Positions 6,749 through 14,990 of a DNA stretch of 15,729 bases are shown here, one piece after another. Below the pieces are notes generated by a model, which was not told the origin of the DNA, made no database searches, and worked only from the letters and a program-made list of their open reading frames with translations. The stretch is taken from assembly GCA_900764725.1 (NCBI GenBank), contig CAAFPB010000411.1, forward strand, positions 1-15,729. The letters run 5' to 3'. Numbering within the stretch: the stretch's first letter is position 1; each line of letters begins with the position of its first letter. The translations under genes were made by a program, and so were the position numbers. This DNA is from an uncultured Catenibacterium sp. GTDB lineage: Bacteria; Bacillota_I; Bacilli_A; Erysipelotrichales; Coprobacillaceae.

Positions 6749-6757
6749 TTTTTGGGA
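6749..6757 (-). promoter_or_regulatory. Putative extended -10 promoter of the PHP gene
   Basis: On the reverse strand TGTTATAAT reads as an extended -10 element, upstream of the AAGGAAGG ribosome binding site. No convincing -35 box is seen, which is common for extended -10 promoters. Confidence 0.4.
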
Positions 6758-6786
6758 TTATAACACATACATGTACATAGTTATAG

Positions 6787-6803
6787 AAATATTATAAATA
6801 TTT
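6787..6803. promoter_or_regulatory. Inverted repeat upstream of the RpiR-type gene, possible operator
   Basis: AAATATT-ATA-AATATTT is a perfect 7-3-7 inverted repeat ending three bases before the AGGAGG site of the regulator gene. It could be an autoregulatory operator. The sequence is pure AT in an AT-rich region, so chance is a real alternative. Confidence 0.3.
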
Positions 6804-6816
6804 TAGGAGGTTTTGT

Positions 6817-7665
6817 ATGAACATTTATACTTTATTACAGACAAAGACAGACTTTACTACAAGTGAAAACATAATAGCCAATTATATTTTAGAGAATCCT
6901 GAGAAGGTGATTCAAATGTCTGCCCAGGATATAAGTGAAGCATGTTTTGTTTCTGTGACTTCTATTTATCGCTTAGCGACTAAATGTGGCACATCAGGAT
7001 TATCTGATTTAAAAGTAAAACTATCATCTTCATTATCTGAATATAAGAAGATGGATGAAACATTTGATTTTGATTATCCAATCAAGAAGTATCAGACACA
7101 CCATGAAATGATTGAATCATTAAAAGAAGACTATAATCAAACTGTATTAGAAACAAGTCATCTTTTTGATTTAGATACATTACAGGGGATTGTGCAGTTA
7201 ATGGATTCTTCTAAACAGATTGATATTTATACTTCTGCAGGTCATATATTCTTTGCGAAGAACTTCAGTTTTCAGATGTTGGAGATTGGAAAACAGGTGA
7301 ATGTCCCTTCAGAAGAATATCAATCACAATTACTTGCAGCATCAAGTAATTCTTCACACTTAGCGATAGTGATTACCTTTAATGGACATGGGATGTTATC
7401 AGAAAAGATTCCTTCTATATTACATAAGAATCATGTACCTACTGTATTAATATCTTCTACTGAGTATCATCCTGAAATCAAGTATTATGATTATCAGTTA
7501 TTCTTAAGTTCAAAAGAGAATCACTATAAGAAAATGTCTTCCTATAGCACAAGATTAAGTCTATTATTTGTATTGGATACTCTTTATACGGCTTATTTTA
7601 AGAGACATTATGAAGAGAATATTGAAAAGAAGACAGAATATTATAAGAAAATGACGGGGGAATAG
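6817..7665 (+). CDS. MurR/RpiR-family transcriptional regulator (HTH + SIS)
   Basis: This is a 282-residue protein of normal length for the family. The N-terminal helix-turn-helix domain covers about 1-77, with the recognition region around MSAQDISEACFVSVTSIYRL. A sugar-phosphate-binding SIS domain covers about 120-255, including IDIYTSAGHIFFAKNFSFQM and AIVITFNGHGML. RpiR-type regulators sense phosphorylated sugars and control nearby catabolic genes. The ATG follows a perfect AGGAGG. The HAD phosphatase gene starts 2 bases after its stop, so the two form an operon, and the PHP gene is divergent, so these two phosphatases are its most likely local targets. Confidence 0.93.
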   Translation: MNIYTLLQTKTDFTTSENIIANYILENPEKVIQMSAQDISEACFVSVTSIYRLATKCGTSGLSDLKVKLSSSLSEYKKMDETFDFDYPIKKYQTHHEMIESLKEDYNQTVLETSHLFDLDTLQGIVQLMDSSKQIDIYTSAGHIFFAKNFSFQMLEIGKQVNVPSEEYQSQLLAASSNSSHLAIVITFNGHGMLSEKIPSILHKNHVPTVLISSTEYHPEIKYYDYQLFLSSKENHYKKMSSYSTRLSLLFVLDTLYTAYFKRHYEENIEKKTEYYKKMTGE

Positions 7666-7667
7666 AT

Positions 7668-8471
7668 ATGGATATACGTGCTATTGTATGTGATGTTGAT
7701 GGAACATTACTCACAAGTAAACAGGTTGTAGATGAAAGAACTATCGCATCTATTAAGAAAGCAAGAAGTAAAGGTATATTATTTGGAATATGTACAGGTA
7801 GAGATGCAGATAGTGTAAGAAATCATATGAAGTCATGGGGTATTGAAGGTTGTATTGATTTTGTAGTGGGTTCTGGAGGTTCTGAGATTGATGATTATAT
7901 TCTTGATATATATCAAGAGAATCATACTTTAAGTCCTGAACTAATTAAAGAAATCATGAATCATTATAAAGATATGGATTGTAACTTTACTATATGTCAT
8001 GAAGGTATTCTATATGCACCTAAGGATGATGATTATATTAGAGATATGGCTAAGGGTGATGGGATTGAATATAGGGTTGTAGATTTTGATACGTTCTTAA
8101 CACATCCTTATCGTAAGTTGATGATTATTTGTGATCCAAGCTATATGCCTCAAATAGTGGAACGCTCTCAATCATTTAAGAATAAAGACTATAAAGCATC
8201 TGCCTTAGTCACTACAAGCTTCTTATATGAATATATGGACCCTCATGTATCTAAGTCTAATGGGTTAAAGGATGCCTTAGCCCTTCATAATATTTCTATG
8301 TCTCAATGTATGGCTTTTGGTGATGAAGATAATGATATAGATATGTTGGAAGAAGCAGGTATAGGTGTTGTGATGGAAAATGGTTCTATTCATGCGAAAA
8401 AAGCAGCTGACTATGTCACAAAGGATAAAGATTCTAATGGAATAGGTTTATATATTGAAAAGTTTATATAG
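7668..8471 (+). CDS. Cof-type HAD-IIB phosphatase
   Basis: The 267-residue protein has all HAD motifs: CDVDGTLL with nucleophile Asp9 and acid/base Asp11, CTGR (Thr43) as motif II, Lys196 in SKSNGL, and GDEDND (218-223) as the magnesium-binding motif IV. The large C2B cap sits between motifs II and III (about 85-190), which makes it a Cof/IIB member. These enzymes dephosphorylate sugar phosphates, FMN precursors or similar metabolites, and the exact substrate cannot be read from sequence. The ribosome binding site GGGGGA overlaps the end of the RpiR-type gene, indicating coupled expression. No clear terminator follows; the CobW-type gene downstream has its own promoter. Confidence 0.92.
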   Translation: MDIRAIVCDVDGTLLTSKQVVDERTIASIKKARSKGILFGICTGRDADSVRNHMKSWGIEGCIDFVVGSGGSEIDDYILDIYQENHTLSPELIKEIMNHYKDMDCNFTICHEGILYAPKDDDYIRDMAKGDGIEYRVVDFDTFLTHPYRKLMIICDPSYMPQIVERSQSFKNKDYKASALVTTSFLYEYMDPHVSKSNGLKDALALHNISMSQCMAFGDEDNDIDMLEEAGIGVVMENGSIHAKKAADYVTKDKDSNGIGLYIEKFI

Positions 8472-8486
8472 CTTTTTTATCATATT

Positions 8487-8516
8487 TTGAGTGTTTTTTA
8501 AGAAAAATGATATAAT
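8487..8516 (+). promoter_or_regulatory. Promoter of the CobW-type GTPase operon
   Basis: TTGAGT (8487-8492) and a perfect TATAAT (8511-8516) are 18 bases apart. Transcription should begin near 8523, just past the upstream ATG at 8522, which argues for the start at 8546. I saw no Zur-like palindrome around it. Confidence 0.65.
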
Positions 8517-8545
8517 GTGAAATGGTTAAGAAAGGAGTCAATAAA

Positions 8546-9682
8546 ATGGCAAAAGTTGATATTATTTCTGGATTCTTAGGTGCTGGTAAAACAACACTTA
8601 TTAAAAAATTATTAAATGAATCTTTAAAAGATGAAAAGTTAGTACTCATTGAAAATGAGTTTGGTGAAATTGGAATTGATGGTGGTTTTATGCGTGATGC
8701 AGGTATTACTGTCAATGAATTAAGTCAGGGTTGTATTTGTTGCAGTCTTGCAGGGGACTTTGAAACAGCTTTAAAGGAAGTTGTAGATACATATCATCCT
8801 GATCGTATTATTATTGAACCAACAGGTGTTGGTAAGTTATCTGATATTATTGCAGCTGTACAGAAGGTACATGGTGCTGATTTGACATTGGATCGTTTCT
8901 TTACTGTAGTAGATGCAAAGAAATGTAAGATGTATCATAAGAACTTCGGCGAGTTCTTTAATAACCAGATTGGTGCAGCTAGCTGTGTAATCTTAAGCCG
9001 TTCACAGGATGTGTCTGAAGAAAAGATTGCGGAATGTTTAGATATTATTAGAGAATTAAATCCTCATGCACCAGTTGTTACTACTCCATGGGATCAGATT
9101 ACAGGTGATATGATTCTTGAAGCAAGTAATCATAAGGATGCTTTAGAAAAGGCATTGATTGCAGCTGAAAAGGAACATCAGGAAAGTGTTCATGGACATC
9201 ATCATGAACATCATCATCACCATGATCATGACCATGAATGTGAATGTGGACACCATCATGATCATGACCACGAATGTGAATGTGGTCATCACCACGACCA
9301 TGATCACGAATGTGAATGTGGTCATCATCATGATCATGAACATGAACATCATCACCATGATGGAGAAAGCACATTATACTATGATGAAGAAGATATGCAT
9401 GATGCAGATGAAGTATTCAATAGTATTGGTATTGAAACAGCACATCCATTTACTAAAGATGAACTTGATGATAAGTTAAAGACTTTAGGTACTGATGAAT
9501 CTTTAGGTCATATTCTACGTTCTAAGGGTATTGTAAAGGGTACTGATGGTAAGTGGTTTGAGTTTGACTTTGTGAGTGGTGATTATGAAATCCGTGAATG
9601 TACACCAGATGTTGGTGGCAGAATGTGTGTGATTGGTGAAAAGCTTGATGCACATAAAATCTATGATTTAATGAAAGGTTAA
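8546..9682 (+). CDS. COG0523/CobW-type GTPase metallochaperone with His/Cys-rich tandem-repeat loop
   Basis: The 378-residue protein is a G3E-family GTPase. The Walker A loop is GFLGAGKTT (9-17), the metal-binding CxCC motif is CICC (63-66), and IIIEPTGVG (88-96) forms the second nucleotide motif. The usual NKxD guanine motif is replaced by LSRSQDV (150-156). Between the GTPase and CobW C-terminal domains lies a metal-binding loop at 216-271 with 30 His and 6 Cys in 56 residues. It is built on three copies of the 12-residue unit HHHDHDHECECG (224-259) plus a decayed fourth. The C-terminal domain (about 290-378) has the GKWFEFDF and GDYEIRECTP segments typical of the family. Such proteins insert or distribute zinc, cobalt or nickel; His-rich COG0523 members are often tied to zinc. 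I chose the ATG at 8546 over 8522 because AAAGGAG precedes it and the promoter overlaps the longer start. It is the first gene of a two-GTPase operon. Confidence 0.92.
   Translation: MAKVDIISGFLGAGKTTLIKKLLNESLKDEKLVLIENEFGEIGIDGGFMRDAGITVNELSQGCICCSLAGDFETALKEVVDTYHPDRIIIEPTGVGKLSDIIAAVQKVHGADLTLDRFFTVVDAKKCKMYHKNFGEFFNNQIGAASCVILSRSQDVSEEKIAECLDIIRELNPHAPVVTTPWDQITGDMILEASNHKDALEKALIAAEKEHQESVHGHHHEHHHHHDHDHECECGHHHDHDHECECGHHHDHDHECECGHHHDHEHEHHHHDGESTLYYDEEDMHDADEVFNSIGIETAHPFTKDELDDKLKTLGTDESLGHILRSKGIVKGTDGKWFEFDFVSGDYEIRECTPDVGGRMCVIGEKLDAHKIYDLMKG
9215..9322 (+). repeat. Three in-frame 36-bp tandem repeats encoding HHHDHDHECECG
   Basis: Three consecutive 36-bp units (from 9215, 9251 and 9287) encode the same 12 residues with only synonymous differences, mostly CAT/CAC and GAT/GAC. 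A degenerate fourth unit follows (HHHDHEHEHHHH). Copy-number change by 36 bp would keep the frame and alter metal-binding capacity. Confidence 0.9.
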
Positions 9683-9685
9683 TGT

Positions 9686-10636
9686 ATGGATAATTTAGAA
9701 ACAAGAATTTATCTATTTACTGGCTTTTTAGAAAGTGGTAAAACAACATTTATCAACGATACAATTATTAATACTGACTTCTGTGATTATGAGACATCAG
9801 TGCTTATTGTGACAGAAGAAGGTGAAGTAGAATATAATGAAGCTGCAATTAAGGAACATAACTGTGAAATTGTTTATGTAGAGAATGAAGAAGAATTCAC
9901 TGCCGATTTCTTTAAGGATTTAAAGGAGAAGTATCATCCTACACAAGTTCTTGTAGAATTTAATGGTATGTGGAATGTAGATCAGTTTGTAGAATCACCA
10001 TTCCCTGAAAACTGGGATGTTGTACAAATTCTAACTACTATTAATGCCTCTACTTTCCAGCTTTATGTGAATAATATGCGTGCACTCTTATTCCAGCATT
10101 GTGCTAAGAGTGACTTAGTCATCTTTAACCGTATTGAAGATGGTATGAAGAAATCTACTTTAAGAAACAACATCAAGGCAATGAATCCTGTATGTCAGAT
10201 CATTTATGAAAATAAAGATGGTTCTGTCAATACTATGCAGGATGATGAATTACCATATGATTATACACAGGATCATTTAGAAGTGGCTGATCATGATTTT
10301 GGCATCTTCTGTTATGATGCAATGGAACATCCAGAACGTTATGACCAAAAGACAATTAAGATCAAAGGTAAGTTCATTGGTCGTGATAAAGTGATTCCTA
10401 ATGGTTTTATTCTTGGTCGTTATGCAATGGTATGTTGTGAACAGGATACTTCATTAATCGGTATGCTTTGTGTAAGTGAATATGCGTCTAAATTCATACC
10501 TAATGAATGGTTACTATTAGAAGGTCATACACATATTGAATATGATCCATCTATGAATGCGAATATCTGTATTCTTGATGTAGATCATGTTGAAGGGGCT
10601 AAACCTTTAGACAACGAATATGTAACATTTGATTAA
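9686..10636 (+). CDS. CobW-like GTPase without CxCC, fused to a YcgQ/TIGR03943-like C-terminal domain
   Basis: This is a 316-residue soluble protein. Residues 1-190 form a G3E-like GTPase with Walker A GFLESGKTT (13-21). The FNRIED segment (147-152) stands where NKxD is expected. At the CxCC position it has an acidic VTEEGEVEY instead, so the usual metal motif is absent. Residues about 204-316 contain KGKFIGRD, FILGRYAMVCCEQD (Cys250-Cys251) and NEWLLLEGHTHIEY. I recognise these as the C-terminal pattern of the YcgQ/DUF1980/TIGR03943 family, which in Bacillus and relatives partners a YcgR-type permease and is linked to zinc. Here it is joined to a GTPase and no permease gene is adjacent. The start lies 3 bases after the first GTPase gene, with its ribosome binding site AAAGG inside it, so they are co-translated. 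The domain call rests on recall of the motif and needs a profile search. Confidence 0.82.
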   Translation: MDNLETRIYLFTGFLESGKTTFINDTIINTDFCDYETSVLIVTEEGEVEYNEAAIKEHNCEIVYVENEEEFTADFFKDLKEKYHPTQVLVEFNGMWNVDQFVESPFPENWDVVQILTTINASTFQLYVNNMRALLFQHCAKSDLVIFNRIEDGMKKSTLRNNIKAMNPVCQIIYENKDGSVNTMQDDELPYDYTQDHLEVADHDFGIFCYDAMEHPERYDQKTIKIKGKFIGRDKVIPNGFILGRYAMVCCEQDTSLIGMLCVSEYASKFIPNEWLLLEGHTHIEYDPSMNANICILDVDHVEGAKPLDNEYVTFD

Positions 10637-10660
10637 TCCAGGAATTTTCCTGGATTTTTT
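10635..10660 (+). terminator. Intrinsic terminator of the GTPase operon
   Basis: AATCCAGGA pairs with TCCTGGATT around a short AT loop and runs straight into a T-rich tail. The stem begins on the stop codon of the second GTPase gene. Confidence 0.9.
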
Positions 10661-10668
10661 CTTTTTAC

Positions 10669-10696
10669 TTTTCTGAGGGGGGGATAATGGTAAAAT
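10669..10696 (+). promoter_or_regulatory. Weak promoter candidate with a G7 tract, upstream of the 65-aa membrane protein
   Basis: TTTTCT (10669-10674) and TAAAAT (10691-10696) are 16 bases apart, with a run of seven G (10677-10683) in the spacer. The boxes are poor matches; the terminator upstream and the good ribosome binding site downstream imply that some promoter must lie in this 100-bp gap. Confidence 0.3.
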
Positions 10697-10736
10697 ATAT
10701 GTGTAAAAAATATCACTTCAGTCTGGAGGTACACAT

Positions 10737-10934
10737 ATGAAGAACAGTCTTGTAGTAAAATTTTTCATTTGGTTTTTTGCATCACTTTTAGTTTTATATT
10801 GTGTAGAACAAACAATATCTGCTAATTCTCCCTATGATACAAATATAAGAGCCTATGGCTTAGTGATTATTGGACTGATTATTATCTTTGGTCTTCTAAT
10901 CTTAAAAAAACTGGATGACTTAAAACACAAATAA
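10737..10934 (+). CDS. Small membrane protein with two transmembrane helices, function unknown
   Basis: The 65-residue product has two hydrophobic helices at about 5-23 (VVKFFIWFFASLLVLYC) and 38-57 (AYGLVIIGLIIIFGLLIL), joined by a short polar loop, and a lysine-rich C-terminus (KKLDDLKHK). The lysines at both ends suggest both termini face the cytoplasm. A strong CTGGAGG site precedes the ATG, and the gene stands alone between two terminators, so it is very likely real and separately expressed. I do not recognise a family. It is too small and generic to assign a role in transport or queuosine uptake from position alone. Confidence 0.8.
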   Translation: MKNSLVVKFFIWFFASLLVLYCVEQTISANSPYDTNIRAYGLVIIGLIIIFGLLILKKLDDLKHK

Positions 10935-10943
10935 TATTCTTAA

Positions 10944-12155
<1,212 letters not shown>

Positions 12156-12159
12156 TTTT

Positions 12160-13185
12160 ATGGATATTGAATTATTTGATTATGATCTTCCAGAAGAATT
12201 AATTGCACAGACACCATTAAAGAAGCGTGATACTTCACGTTTAATGGTTCTAGATAAAGAAACAGGAGATGTTGAACATAAACATTTCTATGATATTCTA
12301 GATTATCTAAAGCCTGGTGATGTGCTTGTAAGAAATAATACAAAGGTTATTCCAGCACGTCTTTATGGTCTTAAGGAAGAAACTGGTGGACATGTAGAAG
12401 TTCTTTTATTAAAGGACCTTCATGATGATTTATGGGAATGTTTAGTAGGTAATGCGAAGATTGTAAAGCTTGGTACTGTGATTACTTTTGGTGATGGACG
12501 TTTAAAGGCTCAGTGTACTGAAATAAGAGAAGAAGGTATTCGTATCTTCAAGATGATTTATGATGGAATCTTCTATGAAATTCTTGATCAGTTAGGTATT
12601 ATGCCTTTACCACCATATATTAAAGAAAAGTTAAATGACCCTGATCGTTATCAGACAGTCTATGCAAAGGTAGAAGGTAGTGCTGCTGCCCCTACTGCTG
12701 GCTTACATTTTACTGAAGAATTACTTCAGAAAGCAAGAGAAAAAGGAATTGAAATCCTAGATGTCACTTTACATGTTGGTTTAGGTACATTTAGACCTGT
12801 TAAGGTAGAAAATGTATTAGAACATCATATGCATAGTGAATATTATGAAATCAGTGAAGAAGTAGCTGAAAAGTTAAATCAAGCTAAAAAGGAAGGTAGA
12901 CGTATTATTGCGGTTGGTACTACTTCTTGTCGTACATTAGAAGCAAACCATTCTAAATATGGATGCTTTAAGGCAACTCATGAAAATACAAATATCTTTA
13001 TTTATCCTGGTTATACATTTACTGGTATTGATGCATTGATCACAAACTTCCATCTTCCTAAGTCTACATTAGTGATGCTTGTAAGTGCTCTTGCGGGTAG
13101 AGAACATATCTTAAATGCCTATAAGATTGCAGTGAATGAGAAGTATCGTTTCTTCTCATTTGGTGATGCAATGTTTATCCACTAA
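12160..13185 (+). CDS. queA: S-adenosylmethionine:tRNA ribosyltransferase-isomerase
   Basis: QueA transfers the ribosyl part of SAM to preQ1 in tRNA and forms epoxyqueuosine. The 341-residue protein begins [20 protein letters not shown], the family signature start, and has [13 protein letters not shown] (56-68) and [20 protein letters not shown] (164-183), both hallmark motifs. The start at 12160 lies 4 bases after the tgt stop, with GAAAGGG as ribosome binding site; a longer frame from 12124 would only extend back into tgt. Its TAA overlaps the queH ATG by one base as TAATG, a translational coupling arrangement. Confidence 0.97.
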   Translation: MDIELFDYDLPEELIAQTPLKKRDTSRLMVLDKETGDVEHKHFYDILDYLKPGDVLVRNNTKVIPARLYGLKEETGGHVEVLLLKDLHDDLWECLVGNAKIVKLGTVITFGDGRLKAQCTEIREEGIRIFKMIYDGIFYEILDQLGIMPLPPYIKEKLNDPDRYQTVYAKVEGSAAAPTAGLHFTEELLQKAREKGIEILDVTLHVGLGTFRPVKVENVLEHHMHSEYYEISEEVAEKLNQAKKEGRRIIAVGTTSCRTLEANHSKYGCFKATHENTNIFIYPGYTFTGIDALITNFHLPKSTLVMLVSALAGREHILNAYKIAVNEKYRFFSFGDAMFIH

Positions 13186-13814
13186 TGAAACAGAATTATC
13201 GTTTAGTGATGTTGGAGACTCTTAAACATTTAGAAGGACGTCCAAAGTTATTGCTTCATGCATGCTGTGGTCCTTGTTCTTCTAATGTAATTAAAGAGTT
13301 ATGTCAGTACTTTGATATTACTATTTATTATACAAATAGTAATATCTACCCTGCTGATGAGTATCATCGTCGTGAATCTGAGTTAGAAAGATTTGTGAGA
13401 GAGTTCAATGATAAAGAGAACCAGAATGTACAGGTGGTAGAAGATACTTATGATCCTGAAGAATATTTAACGCATATTGCGCCATATAAGGATACAGGAG
13501 AAAAGGGCTATCGCTGTTATGTGTGTTATAGAGTAAGAATGGAGAAGGCAAGAGATTATGCAAAGATGCATGGTTTTGATTATTGGACAACTGTGTTGTC
13601 TGTTTCTCCTCATAAGAATAGCCAATGGATCAATGAGATTGGTGATGATTTAGATCTAGAGACACCAAAATTCCTTCATAGTGATTTTAAGAAGGATAAT
13701 GGTTATTTAAAATCAACATGTATGAGTGATGAATATCATATGTATAGACAGAACTACTGTGGCTGTGTTTATAGCTATCAGGAAATGCTGGAAAGAGAAA
13801 AAACAGACCTCTAA
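13185..13814 (+). CDS. queH: Epoxyqueuosine reductase QueH
   Basis: QueH reduces epoxyqueuosine to queuosine in tRNA and is unrelated to the cobalamin-dependent QueG. The 209-residue protein has HACCGPCSSN (25-34), YRCYVCYRVRM (109-119) and YCGC (191-194), the conserved Cys sets that hold the Fe-S cluster and paired metal site. The TTVLSVSPHKN and FKKDNGY segments are also family marks. It is the last gene of the tgt-queA-queH operon and completes the path from preQ1-tRNA to Q-tRNA without cobalamin. Its stop TAA overlaps the stop of the convergent aminotransferase gene. Confidence 0.95.
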   Translation: MKQNYRLVMLETLKHLEGRPKLLLHACCGPCSSNVIKELCQYFDITIYYTNSNIYPADEYHRRESELERFVREFNDKENQNVQVVEDTYDPEEYLTHIAPYKDTGEKGYRCYVCYRVRMEKARDYAKMHGFDYWTTVLSVSPHKNSQWINEIGDDLDLETPKFLHSDFKKDNGYLKSTCMSDEYHMYRQNYCGCVYSYQEMLEREKTDL

Positions 13815-13829
13815 TGAGATCTGTTTTTT
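13798..13829. terminator. Shared bidirectional terminator of queH and the aminotransferase gene
   Basis: AAAAAACAGA (13798-13807) pairs with TCTG followed by six T, and an inner CTC/GAG stem closes a TAAT loop. The A-run on one side and T-run on the other make it work in both directions. Both stop codons lie on the CTAA at 13811-13814 inside the hairpin. Confidence 0.85.
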
Positions 13830-14989
13830 AAGTTATCTAAGAATAGTTTAATCTTCTCAGTCGCAATTTTTAGTTCTTCTAATGAGTATGCATAAGAGAC
13901 ACGGATAAATCCTTCTCCGGCATCACCAAAGGCTGTACCTGGTACACAGGCAACCTTCTGATCATTTAATAGTTCTTCACAGAATTCTTCAGATGTAAGT
14001 CCTGTAGAACGGATACATGGGAATACATAGAAAGCACCCATTGGGTTAAATGTATGAAGTCCCATATCATTAAATGTTTTTACAAGGAAGTTTCTACGTG
14101 AGAGATAAGAAGCTCTCATTTCTTCTACTTCTTTATCACAATGTCTAAGTCCATCTAATGCACCATATTGTGCAGCAGTAGGTGCTGACATGATAATATA
14201 CTGATGAATCTTACACATTGCCTTAGAGAGTACTGGGTTCGCAAGGACATAACCAAGTCTCCAGCCAGTCATCGCATAAGCTTTAGAGAAACCATTGATG
14301 ACAATAATCTGATCTTTGATTTCTGGGAATGAAGCCAATGTACAGAATGGTTCTTCATAACTAAGTTCTGCATAGATTTCATCTGATATAACGATAATAC
14401 CTGATTCTTTAATAATTGGTACTAGTTTCTCATAGTCTTCTCTTGTCATTGCCCCACCAGTTGGGTTTGAAGGGAAGTTGATCAACATGACCTTTGTCTT
14501 TGGTGTAATGGCTGCTTTAAGCTTTTCAGGTGTTAATTTAAATTCATCTTTTTCTTCTAGATGAATTCTTACAGGTACTCCTCCTGAAAGAATAACACTT
14601 GGTTCATAGGCTACATATCCTGGGTCTAGGATAATCATTTCATCACCTGGATTCATTAATGATCTTACTGCGATATCAATACCTTCTGAACCACCTACAG
14701 TCACAATGATTTCTTTTTCAGGATCATAATGTACACCAAAACGACGATAATAATAATTACTAATTTCCTGACGTAATTCTAATAAACCTCTGTTTGCGGT
14801 ATAGAAAGTACGTCCTTTTTCAATTGAATAGATTGCAGCTTCTCTAATCTTCCAAGGTGTCGCAAAATCAGGTTCCCCTACACCTAATGAAATAACACCT
14901 TCCATCTGGTTCGCAAGATCAAAGAACTTACGAATACCACTTGGTTTAATAGTTTGTGCTGCAGTACTTAATTTCTTCTCATAATCCAT
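13811..14989 (-). CDS. Class I/II pyridoxal-phosphate aminotransferase (aspartate/alanine-type)
   Basis: The 392-residue protein is a fold-type I aminotransferase of full length. It has SLGVGEPDF (34-42), NPTG (175-178), SDEIYAELSY (202-211) and the cofactor-binding Lys236 in NGFSKAYAMTGWRLGY. The substrate carboxylate-binding Arg lies in GFIRVSY near the C-terminus. Family members convert aspartate, alanine or aromatic amino acids, and the exact substrate cannot be fixed here. The gene follows the Lrp/AsnC gene by one base, with a GGTGGTGA-type site inside that gene. A comparable regulator-aminotransferase pair is AlaR-AlaT in Bacillus subtilis, so alanine transamination is a reasonable guess. 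Confidence 0.94.
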   Translation of the reverse strand: MDYEKKLSTAAQTIKPSGIRKFFDLANQMEGVISLGVGEPDFATPWKIREAAIYSIEKGRTFYTANRGLLELRQEISNYYYRRFGVHYDPEKEIIVTVGGSEGIDIAVRSLMNPGDEMIILDPGYVAYEPSVILSGGVPVRIHLEEKDEFKLTPEKLKAAITPKTKVMLINFPSNPTGGAMTREDYEKLVPIIKESGIIVISDEIYAELSYEEPFCTLASFPEIKDQIIVINGFSKAYAMTGWRLGYVLANPVLSKAMCKIHQYIIMSAPTAAQYGALDGLRHCDKEVEEMRASYLSRRNFLVKTFNDMGLHTFNPMGAFYVFPCIRSTGLTSEEFCEELLNDQKVACVPGTAFGDAGEGFIRVSYAYSLEELKIATEKIKLFLDNLKNRSH

Positions 14990-14990
14990 T

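Noticed and set aside
8454..8484. Terminator after the HAD phosphatase gene
   Set aside because: Only a weak AAAAG/CTTTT pairing around the stop codon is present, too unstable to call.
8472..8545. Zur box controlling the GTPase operon
   Set aside because: I looked for a TCGTAAT-like palindrome around the promoter and found none; control by zinc remains possible but is not visible.
9215..9322. 36-bp repeats as a CRISPR array
   Set aside because: The repeats are directly contiguous without spacers, in frame, and encode a metal-binding loop inside a well-recognised protein.
9099..9374. His/Asp-rich reverse-strand frame opposite the CobW gene
   Set aside because: The CAT/GAT repeats read as His/Asp on either strand, so this is a by-product of the His repeat.
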